Shown here piece by piece: positions 49,988 through 62,498 of a stretch of DNA of 64,000 nt. Under the pieces are notes generated by a model. It was not told where the DNA came from, ran no database searches, and was given only the letters and a program-made list of their open reading frames with translations. How positions within the stretch are numbered: the first letter of the stretch is position 1; each line of letters begins with the position of its first letter. The position numbers and the translations under genes were made by a program. Source of the DNA: Eudorina sp. 2006-703-Eu-15 (lineage: Eukaryota; Chlorophyta; Chlorophyceae; Chlamydomonadales; Volvocaceae); NCBI GenBank assembly GCA_003117195.1, contig BDSI01000142.1, forward strand, positions 124,001-188,000. The letters are read 5' to 3'.

Positions 49988-52900
49988 TCGACAGTATTTT
50001 GACATAACCGAGTACAAGCAGGCCTACCTGTTCAGTCGCATCAGTTGTCCTGTTTTCAGCTGAAGCACTTGCAACGATAATCCCAATGTAGCGGATTGGT
50101 TGGTACGCCTCCAGTTGAGCTACCGGGACAGAAGCGATTTCCTTGTCGTAAGCGGGATCGGTCATAAGCGGGTTGAGTGAAAATGACGACGACGCGCCTC
50201 CGCCACTGCTGCTGCCATTATTACTGGCTGAGCTGCTTGTGCCGCCAAGAATATAAGGGGGAGGAAACGGCGGGGGTGGCGGGGCTGGAGGGCGGACAGT
50301 CTGAGCGGCCCTTTGCCCGGATGGCGTGTACAGAACCGAGAACGCGCAAGCTCCAATCATCGGACCACCACCGGCACGATTCGATATACTCAACGCATGA
50401 ACACCTGTTGGATGATCAAGGGCCGGCGGGCAACCGAGGTTCAGCGAGATTGGAACCAAGCTGGCGAAGCCAACGAAGGTGATTATCGATCGTTGGCGGC
50501 GGAAGTAGTAAGTTAATTGCCAGGGGTACCTGGCAACAAAGTAGGGTTGTGTTTCGGCGTCGCGCCACTTCATATGGAGTGAAAGGTCGCCCCACCGGCG
50601 GATCGAACCGATAACCTTGCGAACATAAAAGGTCGAAGCACCTACGCGGAAAAACACCGGCCCCCACGATGATGCTGTACATACACTCCTGCTCACATAC
50701 GATTCTCTGTTGTGTATGACAGCCACGTACTACCACTCATGCATGCATGCATGCATGCACATACAGTACCCTCGCCCCCTCGCTCTTCCCTTGCGTGCTT
50801 ACACACATCACCAGTCCCCTACCTGGCTGGCAAAGTGAGATACGCAGCATTTCATATTCAGGCATGGCAGGGAGCAGGTTACGAACGTACTGACACGGAC
50901 TGGCGCCGTACGTACCTGGTCTCCAAGGTGAGTTCCCAGCAGGCCCCTTCACGCTTGGGAGCAAGGACGTGCCTGCGGTCGTGTTTGCCGCTGAAGTGCT
51001 CGACCCCTCCACAACTGACTTGCAAATAACTAGCCCCGTTGCGTTGCATGGCGCTTGTTGCAGAGTGTATGGGAACGAGTCGCCGCTCGAGGGTGCACCA
51101 TAGGCTGCTAGTAGACACGTGTCGTTGACATCGCCGGCGACACGCTGGACCCAGAAGAAGGCTGCACACAGAAATGTCGAGAAGAAACCAGCACGCGAAA
51201 GGTGTAAAGCCGGCCTTTTCGAGAGGCCAGCGAGTCTTGTCGGGGAGTTGTGGTACGGTACTCTTTTACCCGCCAATGCATCACATGCATGCCTAAACAA
51301 TAGTGTGAAATTAAATTAGGGCTAGTTCGACGGTGTTGCGGCCAGTCGCCTAATGCTTCCATAACGCAGTCCGTGTCTACGTACGGACCTGCATCGCTTG
51401 AATGTAAATAAATGGTTGATTGTAGGACCAAACATCCTTGTACCGTACTGACATTGATTATTTGCAACGCGATTTATATGCGCGGCCCGAAATAAGTATT
51501 ACTTTTAATATGTGCGACACTAATTATTTGCGAGGCATCGGTGGGTTTATAAGAAAGTATGCGACCTCGAGCGCCTTACACAAACGTTTGCGAACTCGCA
51601 TCGTTCAGTCCAGCGTCAGTGAAGCGCGCAGCAGCCTTCCTCGCCCCATGCAGCGGCCCGCCCTCCCACCCTCTTCCTGTGCCGCCGCCCATCCTGCCCA
51701 CCTGCCGAGACCCGTGCCGGCGGAGACGGGCCGTCCCCCATCGCCGCACCGGCCGTCGCCGCCTCTTCTCGCCAACTACCCCACCCTGTCACATCCTCCA
51801 CAGCCCCGGCCCCCATTCCGCGGCGGCCACCATGCAACGGCTGATATCATTATTGATGCCATGCGAGAAACGTTGGCGAGGCTCACGGGGAATTACTTGC
51901 GAGGTGCCCTTACGAGTTTTGTTTCGAACTTTGCGAGGTCCCCGATAATTAATCATACATACGCAAATAATTAGCGACAGTACGGTACTCCAGGCAAACC
52001 CGCTATCGAGAAAAGCGCCGAACACCCGAGTATCTGAGGGATCAACCGACATTTAAATACCTAATATTGGTGTAATAACCACACCTAAGCATACTTACCG
52101 CCGTTAAAGCTGCTGAGCCCAGCGATACGGATGTCCAACGCTGTCCCGAACGCAAACACGTCCGCCACCTCCACCATGTCCCAACTTCGGCCGAAGGTCG
52201 TGTTGCCCCTGTCAGCCATGCACGCATGCAAATACAGTGTAAGCCACATTACAATTCCGTGGGGCGCCACGAAAGCGGCGGACAGGTGACTGTTACTGAA
52301 GTTTCAGTTTTACGCGCGACCGTGCGTCCGTGCACCGTGCGCGGTGCCAGCAGCAGGCATGTCCGCCGCTTCCCTTCGACACGTCTCCTAAGCACGTCGG
52401 CGGTCATGATGGGACGTATGGAGGACCGCATGGAAGGTAGGATAGAGCATTTATGCACAAAACCTCATAAATTACCGGTGTGGATCAACTTTTGAGATAA
52501 AAAAGGAGGATGATATCACACACGCCTACCTGCATGTCGCCAGAGCAATATCGTGACTGGCGCTTCGCGATCGGGACGACATCACCATGTACAGTGTGCG
52601 TGCGGGCGGCAAGTTGGTCGATGTCGTCGATGTCGTGCTTATCGTGCTGCGTGAGAAGAGGACCATCTGTTCCTCTGGCACGCTGTCGCACAAGCCGAAC
52701 CCGGCCAGGCAGTTGCTCTGTTGGTGTCACACAACAACGGAGCAATGGAGGATGAATGGAGGGCATGCACGCGCCTACATTTCTTCCGCAGGGCGATCAT
52801 CCGTCCCACAGCAGGTAGCAATGGCGCGCATGCAAGTACTATCAACAGGATCTGTGCTTAAGCTCAGTAGTCAGCACACATTCAGTTCACGTTGGACTGG

Positions 52901-55900
52901 CTTGCAAAGGCATACGAGGCATGCCTGCGAACCATGTCGCTGAGTTGTTTATTATAGCACGCAACAGCACCGCAGCACGCGTGCAGTTGAAGGCATCCCT
53001 TAACAAGCAATAATAATCATATACCTAGCTGGATAGCCGAGTCAACAGCAGGGTAACACATGCGCAGTTACCGGCGTACCGTGCACGCTGATCTTGTTGA
53101 GCTGCACGTTCGGTACAATGGCTCGTACTTCGAATTTCCGCAGCACTCGTTGGTCGGGCAGACTTTTTTTGTTCCCATCCGGAAGCTGACTCCACAATCA
53201 GTGTTCGTGAATCCGAGAGCCTCCAGGGCAGGCGAGATCGGTGCCCACGACGGAAAGAACATGCTTGCGCAGGCAGAACGCCAAGTAGTTGGCGGAGGCA
53301 TGGACGCCGATGGAATCGGTGTCGTCCATGGGCCCACTGGTGATCCGCTTGGAGCTGCCCATATAGTTTGCAGCTGCGAGCGAAAGGGATGGAGGCGGCA
53401 ACCAAACCAGCCACGGAACATAGCAGAACCACACATGCCATTACATATGTATGTGCATACATATGTGCAGCATGCAAGCCGAGTACATATGTGCTGCTGC
53501 CAGGGTTCTGTGAGTCACATATACACCACCCGCCCAACGAATGAACGATGAAGCGACTGGGGCTCCGCCCGTCGCAAACTGCGCAACAATGTGGAATGCG
53601 TGAGAGCACGCCCATGTACCTGATGGATGATCCGGTGATAGGTCCTGTTGGTGTCCCAGTAACTAGGTAGTGTAGAGGCGTTGCGATAGCTTCCCACAAA
53701 GCCGGCGAGATAACCACCAGGAGGAGCATCTTCTCTGTACAATTAAGGGAGCCAAAGAAAAACAAGGCACAACCAGTAATATAAAAGGCATTTACGTCAT
53801 CAGCAGACGGGAAAGCATGTCTTCGCCCTGCAGGGCCAGGTTACAGTACATACATGTCAACGCAGATTCGGGGCCCCGCGCGCACTGCATCGCATCTCGA
53901 GAAGCCTTTGGACGCGCCGTGATACAACAGGCATATATCGACTCTTTCCGTACGGGCTTGCTTATTCGATCCTGGATGGGCCCACAGCACATGTTCGTTA
54001 GGCAGGTAGGTGGACACATACACGCAAATTAAGAATGCGTGGTCCTGGGTCACTGCTCTGCATCCTTACAGCTTTTAGCCTTGCTCATTGTCCCCGTCTG
54101 GATGATTCATGTGGATTTATTATGATTAAGAACGCCTCAGTGAGCGCACCTACTACAGCTACAGGCACAGTGTCCATTTACTACCAACATTCCGAATGAC
54201 AGTACGGTATGTATGTCGTCCAGAATCATCAGTTAAATTCGTCCCGTTGTACGCATGCAGCTCCGCTAGACTGCGTTACGCTAGAAGCAGTGTTATTTGC
54301 GTTCATTTGCGGGATTACTAAGGCTATTCTGCTATGGGTGTGCGAATCTTACAGGCGAACCGGTCATCGGTGTGCTCAGGTTATTGCACGCAGGGCTGTG
54401 TGTGGCGACGGGCTGGTCTGCCGGCCTACCCCTTGCATCCTGCACACCTGAACATCGTGGTGCAGGGGCCGCGACCCAGCTGGTACTGCCTCCCCGTGCG
54501 GGTGATGAAGAAGAGACGCTCCACCTCAAAGCCCTCCTTGTGGCACCCCTGCAGGTTTTGGGTAATAAGTTTGTAGGATTAAACACAGGATTTCCTCATG
54601 TGGTTTCACATTTTCTGAATCCATGAAAGGAGATCTATCTCCCACCTGGACTGTGGTGATGTAGTCATTGTAAGGTCCAACGTTGTAAAGTTCGAACTCC
54701 ACGCCTGCGGACATATATAATACCGACACGCACAGCGACAGATGGACCCGTTGCCAACGGCCGCTCCCGCCCGTCTTATGTCCTTTACTTCAAACCTCCA
54801 TCATCGCATGCTTGCTGCCTCTAACGAAGGCTAACCAATGCAAACATAACTTCACGAACGCGCCGGCGGACTGGCTGATAACACATACCCATCTACATAT
54901 AATCTGACGACGGCAGCGCCAGAATGTAGGTACGAAGTTATGTACATAGGTGAGTGGCCATGGGTGGCCACGCACGGGCGGGTGCATGAAGCGAAACCCT
55001 GCCCAGCCACTACCCCACATATTCACCAACATACCTGTGTCTCCAGTCATCCGTGTCCCTATAAAATCGGTTATCAGCTTCTGATTGCGGTAGAGGTGCC
55101 ACGCATTGAGGCCGTCGTCCTGTCGGAGCAGCTTTAGTGCGTAGAGCGGCCGAGATGTACCCCTGCAATCAATGACACCAGGCAACGCGTGGAGTGAGCC
55201 GACGTTCACGCACGGAATGGTGTTCGAACTTTTGCTTGACCTGTCGAGATTACTGTATTCCACTACGGGTATTGATATAGTGGGAGAACCAGGGAGAACT
55301 AACGCGTCGTTCTCGGGCGATTGCTGTCCTGCCTTTAAGCACATTATATGTAGTGGTCCTGGAGTGATCCGAGATCGGTAGCATCAGCTTGCAAGCGCCT
55401 TTGTTAAGACGGGTCACAACATGATAATTACAAATATTATTTACGTCCTCGCAAACACATTCGGCGACGGTATGACTGACGAGCGCCGTTGCTTCTGCGT
55501 GTAATCGGGTGGCTCCTGTAGTCGGCCAGCAGCGACGAAGGAGCGTCGGTGCTTTTACTTTTCGGAGATCATCGTAGCGCAACGAGCCATACATGCGGGC
55601 GTCGGGCTTTTATTGCGGGCGGGTAGCTAGGCCGCCGTTTGTTGCTGTCATTTCGTTCTCCGACCCTGCCTTGGTTACAACTGCCCCGGTGAGGGTCAAG
55701 CGGTGTGAGAAGCCTTTGCAGAGAACCCCTCAGAATTGACGCCTCTCGGTACGCAGGGTCGATGATGTAGTGATGGTCGGTGTCACCCACGTACGCTTTC
55801 CTTCCACCTGGACGATAATAGCAACCTCGCAAGACTTGTCGTACGGCAGGGCTGCGTGCCCAGCAAGGCTTATCTATATGAATTCGGAAACGCTTCACGC

Positions 55901-58022
55901 AAATCAGTACATTTGCGGAATTAAACGAGACAGTACAATACCACACCTAGCGATGAGGCCGGTCGATAGATCCACTTTAGTGCACCGATGTACGTGCGTA
56001 CGGGGTTGACCTCCATTCACAATCAGCACCGATAGAGACGAGCCGCGCCTAAACTAGCTATTGCCCTGCATCTGCCAACGAGTGGCTGTTTTGGCAAGCA
56101 GTACAGCGATCCGTGCGTGGCTATCTTGCTCACCTGAAGAGCGCGGACACGACAGGTCCGAAGGACCAAAATTCTGCCGACTGGTTGAAGAAGACGGAGT
56201 CCGGTGACGACTGGCTATCCTTCGCCCCGAGGACTGAAGTGGAGTAAATGAGCTGCAGTTGCGACCTCTCGGGGCCTTGGTAATACGCACTGGGCTGCAC
56301 CCGAGTTGTGTTGTTGTATATCTGGTACCAATGCGCCGATGATAAGGCCTGCGCGTCAGCACATACAGGACAATCAGCTCTAACGCTCTGACAATTAAAA
56401 CATGGTTCGCACATTAGCCCTATACATACTTCCATGTGGGCCACAATGTGAATAACGAAAGACCGACTTTATTCGCATCATCATGCATCATTATTCGCAT
56501 CATGTGTGAAACGGACATGGCACACCGGGTGGATGTGGAGGGGCACGCAGGGTCGCTCGGTGACACCCCGAGGAGAATCTGTGCTTCCGTCTGCCTTTTA
56601 TTTTGCCCACATAAACCTTCATTAGTTGCGTGTGTACATACACACCTGATGAGTAGTGGTATCGCCATCGTCATTATACGCATCACCGGCGGGCCTCCCA
56701 ACACGCAGCTGCTGCGCAAGGTCTTTCTCCGCCATGCAGATGAAGCTTAACGTCCAGTTGCAAGGCCTGTCCAGGAACTGCAGGTAACGACCCTCACCAA
56801 GGGCGGCGCTCGCTGAATCAAAGGACGCAGCTTGGCAGACATGGTAACGATCCCAGACCCACAGGTCCCATTGCTCCTGGACCGCAGGATTACTGGTTGT
56901 TGCAGCCCTGACGCTGTTAATTACCTCCTGCACCGACAGGGAACCAGAAACAATATGAAACTAAGAAGGGGAGCGTGGTGTAGGAGGGAGCTGCGCATGG
57001 CTGTGTTAACCACGCCACTTAACCAACATGACCGAATACACCGTCGGTGACACTTCTCCCACTGACCTTCTCCCACTGACCGAAGCTTTGTAAGGAAGCC
57101 CTGGGGGATGCCGTGTACGTACGGCCTGCTCGCTCGCTTAGAAGGCCTTCAATGGAAGCAACAAGAGCCCCCCTCTTGCGCTGTGACCCATCAGCCCGGC
57201 AAATGCCCCCTGGAATCAATCGTACGGCTTGAGTACGGCAGTTAATCACTCCATCCATCCACTGGCACCGGTCTCAATACACAGGGCAGAAACGGTACCG
57301 TATGCACTTTGATCCTCACTAGTGCCGTGGATGGCGTCCAATGACACTTCTGACGGACCTGCTGAAGTGACATGGCACCCAGCATGCGCAAATGCCGTAC
57401 GCACCCCAAAGGTGGTGTAACACAGCGCGGCCAAATGCTTCTCGAGATGCTGTGCAGGGTCTATTGTAGGGAATTATAACGTAACCCAGCGTTTCAGGTC
57501 CTGCCACACGTTTTGCACCCCCAACCCCCGCGCGCTTCATAGGCAAACGCGAACAGCTTCCCTGGGGTTGGCGCTTGCTTGTAGGCATACATGCACCTGA
57601 GAATTTCGGTACCATCACGAAAGAAAATTCCTGCATGACTCACATCCGATGCGGCATTGTGGAGGATATCAGCCGGCACCAGCACGCCGCGCCCCGACGA
57701 GAAAGCAGAGGAATTGCAGGTCGCTACTGCCTCCAGGAAGGTCCGTGGCTGCAGAAATGCCACGTAAGAGTAGTTCTTATGGATGTAGTCCAAAGGACGA
57801 GCTGGAACGACAGCTGCAGCCGCGCTTGAAGCTCCTGGCGGCAAACATGTCAGTAGCGGTTCAGCCTCATAAAGCATTTACAACCAACGTTGCTATCAAC
57901 TGATAGTTTTAAGCCATTGAAAGGGCCACACCTGCGGCATCCGCAGTTGCACTGCTCGGATAACAAGAGAAGAGCAGCCCGTATGCTAGAACAAATGTTG
58001 TCCACAGCGTATAGCTCTTCAT
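41308..58022 (-). CDS. Gene C: lectin-domain receptor-like protein kinase, complete
   Basis: Exons (5' to 3'): 58022-57932, 57834-57644, 56927-56646, 56348-56134, 55162-55035, 54704-54646, 54548-54448, 53734-53620, 53373-53080, 52717-52530, 52208-52099, 51161-50916, 50404-50028, 49851-49582, 49081-48271, 47979-47833, 47631-47281, 46607-46492, 45927-45857, 45643-45588, 44520-44480, 43260-43156, 41508-41308. Total 4566 nt, 1521 aa, all GT-AG and in frame. Same domain order as gene B: signal peptide, CTLD, jacalin-like, hevein-like, CTLD, jacalin-like, TM (about residues 981-1006), kinase (about 1195-1510). It should be a surface receptor with an intracellular TKL-type kinase. Differences from B: no extra juxtamembrane exon, one extra intron in jacalin-like module 2, canonical HRD, and Ala for the third glycine of the ATP loop. 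Exons are GC-rich, like A. Confidence 0.87.
43425..44440 (+). mobile_element. Non-autonomous element, copy 2 (partner of 15850-17310)
   Basis: Matches copy 1 in reverse. It starts in a TTTTGGGGCGGCG and GGGGGCCCC region, passes GTAACGGCAAAACGTTCATT and ends in GCTTCGAGGAAGCCGACC. Where copy 1 has 65 satellite units this copy has only CTGTCCGTGCGTGCGTGTGC. It lies in gene C intron 21. Confidence 0.65.
44709..45243. mobile_element. 535-bp MITE with TA flanks in gene C intron 20
   Basis: Ends are inverted: TGGCCGTTTTAAAATTC on the left and GAATTGAAAACGGCCA-like on the right. Similarity continues to a shared TCCGATTT about 27 bp in. TA on each side fits the target of Tc1/mariner-type transposases. 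There is no transposase frame. Confidence 0.7.
45425..45540. repeat. Imperfect (ACTAAT)n/(AATACC)n simple repeat
   Basis: Hexamer-like ACTAAT and AATACC words followed by AATAAC words. It lies in gene C intron 20 next to the activation-segment exon. Confidence 0.85.
47833..49036 (-). other. Gene C stalk, transmembrane helix and juxtamembrane region (exons 15-16)
   Basis: A Pro-rich stalk (PPNPGSS, RSSPRPPATPGPQ) is followed by the helix VPALIGGVVGGLVLLAAAVV AAVWAF (written in two parts) and a basic stop-transfer (RAASSARSSR). The cytoplasmic linker then reaches LCMMVVVPP and GVNVLLDLEATIGKG. Gene A has the matching LCMEVVPPP and GVNLIVDWDSFLGKG. Confidence 0.8.
49037..50404 (-). other. Gene C jacalin-like module 2 (exons 13-15)
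   Basis: IRYIGIIVASASAENRTTDA, WNMSDGEVVTAVSGCAGG, YLERLVLHTSAGR, GGYLLGIQ and YIDALHVIWGTP fit a jacalin-type blade. A linker of about 45 residues rich in Pro, Gly and Ser precedes it. The intron 50027-49852 inside the module contains a (TA)n run and is absent from gene B. Confidence 0.65.
49953..49990. repeat. (TA)n microsatellite
   Basis: About 38 bases of TA in the extra gene C intron (intron 13). Confidence 0.9.
50510..50670 (-). mobile_element. tRNA-derived SINE-like element in gene C intron 12
   Basis: On the minus strand TAGGTGCTTCG (A box-like) is followed about 35 nt on by GGTTCGATCC (perfect B box core), close to normal tRNA spacing. No complete cloverleaf could be folded by eye, so this is a SINE head or decayed tRNA rather than a working tRNA gene. 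Confidence 0.4.
50916..53205 (-). other. Gene C hevein-like segment and CTLD-like domain 2 (exons 9-12)
   Basis: Eight Cys from TDCG through KVCPTNECCGN, RTCSS, SACT and SNCLAGFGLC match the gene B segment and the hevein CPxNxCC core. Next come TLYMVMSSRS, WDMVEVADVFAFGTALD, FFWVQRVAG and ATGLVICKS, the second CTLD-like region. Exon 11 has the same 110 nt as in gene B. Confidence 0.5.
53356..55162 (-). other. Gene C jacalin-like module 1 (exons 5-8, start of 9)
   Basis: [66 protein letters not shown] and LQTIWAAP repeat the gene B module strand for strand. Exon 7 is nearly unchanged from B over its first 29 residues. Confidence 0.6.
53838..53929 (+). repeat. Short dispersed repeat, copy 3 (CTCGAGAAGC family)
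   Basis: CCAGGTTACAGTA at one end, CATCTCGAGAAGCCTTTGG and GCGCCGTGATACAA at the other. It lies in gene C intron 7. Confidence 0.6.
56134..57834 (-). other. Gene C CTLD-like domain 1 and linker (exons 2-4)
   Basis: YSYVAFLQPRTFLEAVATC, GRGVLVPADI, WDLWVWDRYHVCQA and RPCNWTLSFICM follow the C-type-lectin-like order seen in gene B. The donor after ASD at 57644 was chosen over one at 57597 because it gives phase 0, as in B. Exon 4 (HWYQIYNN to FWSFGPVVSALF) matches B exon 4 but lacks the acidic insert. Confidence 0.55.
57416..57487 (-). repeat. Short dispersed repeat, copy 4 (CTCGAGAAGC family)
   Basis: Reverse orientation: TGTAACACAGCGCGGCC, then ATGCTTCTCGAGATGCTGTG, ending in ATAACGTAACCC. 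It lies in gene C intron 2. Confidence 0.6.
57932..58022 (-). other. Gene C signal peptide exon
   Basis: MKSYTLW followed by TTFVLAYGLLFSCYPSSATA, a clear secretory signal. It ends in phase 1 at a GT donor, as the gene B signal exon does, which fixes this start. Confidence 0.8.
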
Positions 58023-60705
58023 TGCCAATCCATCAATCAGCAAACTCCGAAGATGGCCTTTCCAGACATGAACCCGTACTTTGCGACCCCATGTTCAGGT
58101 GGGAAAATTTATCCTAACTTAACAACGTCAGGGACTATTCACTGTAGTTGGTTCGCCACTGCCAGTTCGGAGTAAACTCGGCCACTTCTTTATCTGAGGT
58201 ATTATATGTTGGTATGTATGCGCAGATACATGCGAGCTTCGCGAATGCAGAGCTTATCCAACTCCAAGCTATCCGCGGAGCACAAAATTCAACTGTACTG
58301 CAAATACTCGTAGTATGCGTACGTCGTGAGGTGTGTTGCCCTTACCCTGGTGCAGTTAATACTGCGATTGAATAGCACAATGTTGTTACATCCTGGAGGC
58401 TACAACAATCGTTCACCGTCTTTCACTGCCGTGCTGTGAAGCAGTAATACTTGTATTTTCTTGTTTAAAAATGGTACTTAAGTGCAATGTCGAGTTAGGC
58501 GATTGCGGCACGGTTTAAATCCGAGCAGTGACTTCAGTTGCCTCGGTGTCTTTTGCGTGCACATAAGGCTTCTGTTTCAGATTGCAGATTGCATATAACT
58601 GTGATTTCGTAAACGTCTGCGAGCTTTGTTAATACAGGGCTAAGCGATGTGCGGAGCGCAGAAATCAACTGTAAAACAAATACTCGTAATATGCATATGT
58701 CATGAGCTGCCCTTACGGTACGGCTAAGTCCGGACCACGCACGCCGCGCCCCACCTTTCCGCACCCTCAGCCAAAATGCCGGTCCCTTTTTGTCCAACAA
58801 TTCAGATCCTTGCAGGTTTATGAAACTAGAAAGGGTGTGCCGCAGTTCCGAGTAGTGCATTCGTGCATGTTGCCGTTTTGCGAGAGGAAGGGGATGCGTC
58901 GCTGCGTTGTATAGCATCGTCCATATCCAATGACTGTAATGGCATAAAACTACAAGACTGAAAGCGGCGGGGTTTTGAAATTATGCATGAGCATTGAGAT
59001 TAAATCACCAGGCCGACCCGAGCCGCCCAAGCAACAGCGCTGTAGACAGCCAACTAACTTCTGACAAAGATGCCAATCGATGCCACAGCGGTAACTTCTA
59101 GCGTTCACCCTTCCCCGGCCATACCAGCACTGGTTTTGAATGGCTTTGGGGGCTTGTTTAGGGTTCAGCGGGATTCGGGATTGTTCGGGTTCGGGTTCAG
59201 CCGTGAAGTCTAACGGCCATGCGTGCTGCCCAAGGGATCCGCGCTAGTAGTGTCGCGAAGCGAAGGAACCGCCCCCCGCCCCCCGCCAGCCCATTCCCCG
59301 GCTTCAGGTCACACTTTTCGGTGCACGTTGGACGAGCCCTCACAGTGCACTTGCGGCATTACGTCGGTCAGCTGCGACCTCCACGTGGGCGCGACCTCAC
59401 CTATCGGTTCCCGGGGCCACACATCAGCGGCGACCTGCAAGGTTCTGCCTCCTCCGTATGCGGCGCTGGATGTCCCCGGCTGACCCTAGGCGGCTCTGCC
59501 GGCGCCTGAGGTCACTGGGGAGCCGCTGCGGGTAGGGCCCATTCGTGAGCAGAGCCGTTCTGGCTGCACTGCGCGCGGCCTGGACTAGGAGTTGGAGCTG
59601 GAGAAGCTACGCGCATCATCTCCGCCGCCGGCTTTTCAGGTCGCTCTTTCCCTTCAAGGGCAAAGGCTCTGCAAAGGCTTTGCTTGGCGCTTTATCGCGC
59701 TTACGTCACCCCGCATGACCGACGTGTAGTCTCCTGCGGCTCAGCACCCAGCCTTGCCGCGCGGGGGAGAGGCGACCTGCCTCGCCGGCTCTGACGGTTG
59801 CTGCCACGGCAGCGGCGACCCAGCTGGCGGGTCATCTGGTGGCTGGAGTAAGAGTTTCATTGCCGGCTTGCGTTGGGGCTATAGCCTCGGTGATGCGGTA
59901 GACCTGGCGGCGGACGAGCGGTGCACCCCGCTGGTTCGGGCGCTGTTGGTGTCATCCGAGGGCACCCTGTCAATGACAGAATGGGGCGCGGGTCCTGGGG
60001 TGCATGTGCTGGGTATTGTAGGGGGCCGTGAGCCCCTAGCCCGTCTGGGGCTGCAGTGCGGTGACCCCCAGTGCGGTTTTTCCGCGCTGCGTCACCTTTG
60101 CAGGCGTCCGTTTCGGGAAGGGCGCATGGGTTGCTTGGGCGCTGTGGCATCGAGCGAGATAGTTTTCGAAACGCGGCCCAGCATGACCGTCCATTGCGGG
60201 CCGGGCGGGTCGAGTTGCTGGAGTTCATTCCTTGCCGTGCGTTGGTCTTGGCCCCCGCATGGCACACGGGACGGCGTGTTGACGGTGTTGCCGGACGTGC
60301 TTTGGGAGCCGCGCCGTGCGTGTATGGCTGTTATGCGTCGTGTGTTTGGATTACCCTACCGAACCAGCCAACAGCTTCCTTGGGCTGTTCGGGGACTGAC
60401 AGCATAGACAGCATAGCAGCCGGCATAGCATCAAACAATTGGTATGTTATTCTCAGGGTGTTCTCATAGCTGTTACCCCAGATGTGGCGTGGGTTGAACG
60501 GGCTATGAGGGCGGGTAACGGCGCGCTTGCGTGTAACGGAGGGTAACGGCCTGTATAGTCGCCGTACGGTACGTTCCTGAAGTTCAATCTCCCCGCCGTA
60601 CTCGGACTGACGTGAGTTTGGCGTAGCGCCCGCAAACGCCAGGTCTACCCGTACCCTAGCTACATTCGCCACAGCCCGACCCACACTGCCCTGCAGCCTA
60701 TTCCT
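58023..60705. other. Spacer upstream of gene C
   Basis: Expected to hold the gene C promoter and 5' UTR just right of 58022. From about 59200 the sequence becomes GC-rich and has long open frames in several registers (for example 59754-60407 on +), none with recognisable motifs. No clear TATA box or initiator was assigned. Confidence 0.45.
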
Positions 60706-61062
60706 TCAGTTCGGGGTCTTTCTGATCTCGCCCTCCTCATCCGGGAGCTCGTAGTCGAACGACCACTCGAAATGCCCCTGAGGTGCGTCGCCCCGCAGAC
60801 TAGCCGTCAGGTCGTCGTCCTCCAGGGGCGGACGCGGTTGGATCTTTGTCAGTTTCTGGTCCCAGACGGACTCCTTCTCCATCAGCATGGTCGCGCAGTA
60901 GAAGTGCTGCGGGCTCGGGGCTCCCAGAAGCTCCCCCAGCCAACCGTCTGGGCGTAGCCATAGCTCGTGCTCCTCACCTTTGGCAAGGCCCAGCTCCGGA
61001 CCCTTTGCGGGCTTGTGGGCGGACCACAGGCCGGCCCATTCCGGGGGCGGGAGGGATGACAC
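60706..61062 (-). CDS. Uncharacterised open frame, possibly retroelement-derived
   Basis: Encodes 118 residues beginning MSSLPPPEWAGLW and ending DEEGEIRKTPN. It is acidic near the end (EWSFDYELPDEEGE). I do not recognise it. It lies downstream of, and on the same strand as, retroelement remnants, and sequence around it is full of stops, so it may be part of a decayed element rather than a host gene. Confidence 0.3.
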   Translation of the reverse strand: MSSLPPPEWAGLWSAHKPAKGPELGLAKGEEHELWLRPDGWLGELLGAPSPQHFYCATMLMEKESVWDQKLTKIQPRPPLEDDDLTASLRGDAPQGHFEWSFDYELPDEEGEIRKTPN

Positions 61063-62498
61063 CGGGTGCTGGGCGGGTGACAGGTGAACCCGGATCAGCT
61101 TTCCTTAGATGATTCTGCCCATGAGGTGGTCCGCCAGACCCTCCGTGCATGCCAGCTATAGGTGCTCCCGCATGGTGTGGGGTTCCTCGGTGGGGGTGCA
61201 GGCCTGCCATGTTGCATATATAGCGGCCCGCCACTGTGAGCTCCAAGACTACCTCCGTCTGTCTTCAAAGGGCCGGAAGCCCTGGTCCGTTGCCTGGCCC
61301 GGGTTGCATGACCATGTCCCGATCAGCGCCTATGCAGGGTGCGTATGGGGACACCAAAGGGGTGGGGTGTAAGATCGTGGTGGTCAGGGCGAGCTGATGG
61401 TAAGGTGGGGTGTGAGCGTGTGACTCACTCCAGCAGTCCTCTCCTAGCCCGATTAGACGCCCCTAGCCCCTTTCCCTGAACTTGTAGCCACCCGGCCCAC
61501 ACTGTCCCGGCCCACCAGATGATGTAAATTGCCTCGACCGCATAGAGGGATCGTCAGCTGCTGGCAAAGGCACCCTGAGCACGTTTGAGCTTGCGGAGCG
61601 CGCGTTCTAAGGCACCGATGTCAGCTGGTCCAGCTTTTACCGGCGTAAGTAATGGCAACGGCTTAGCAGGTTCCTCAGAACTACGGCTATCGTGTGCTGG
61701 CGCGAGTTGCTTGATCGCGAGGCCGCGGCGCCAGGTTCGAAACAAGTGCAGGCGATCACCGAGATGGCGGGATGGCACGAGCGCCCCCCTACTCCCGTAA
61801 TGACCGATGAATCAGACAGACAAGCCAGGAAAGCGAGCGAATCCGGGCTTACGAACCCGCAAGGCATGATGATCTTTGTAGCACACGATGTCACATGCAA
61901 GCCTCACTGCGCGGCAAACGAACCGGCAGAATCGCGCCCAGCCTTACTGAAACAGACGTACGTTGTTGACCACAAATGATGACTCGCAGACCCGATTGAG
62001 ATCTTGAGCGGTGATACAATGGGACAAAGCGGAAGATGCGCACTGCAAGCGGGCAGACGCAGGACAGCACCTGCGCAGACTCTGTCAGCGGCACACGGTC
62101 TGCAATGCACAGCTGACTTTATCTTTGCGCGTTGTCATCCAAGAGAGATGTTGTTGCGGCGGCACTCGTTGGGATGTTACAGCAATGCCTTGTCCAGGCA
62201 AGAGCTGCGCACGAAGAGGTGCAATCCATACACTAAGAGGTGTGTCTGTAAAGACAGCAATCGTGTATCACCGCTGCTCAGCTCGGCTGAGCAGCGAGCC
62301 TAATAAGTGACGCAGATGGCCCGAAACTATCCTCCCTGTAGCGACGAATCTACCTCATGGGCCTAGTGCAACCAAGTTCACTGATCATGTTCTACCAGAA
62401 TAAGGCGAGAATACTTTTACGGGCAATAAATGCCGCGCTCACTACTGAGAGAGTTCACACACACAATTGAATAACAGGAAGCCTAACCGTCGGCCCAA

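Noticed and set aside
57597..57643. Longer form of gene C exon 2 ending at 57597
   Set aside because: It leaves phase 2, whereas the next exon needs phase 0; the donor at 57644 matches gene B.
59754..60407. 217-aa GC-rich frame on the plus strand
   Set aside because: Several competing frames are open at once, there is no recognisable domain, and it lies in sequence that grades into retroelement remnants.
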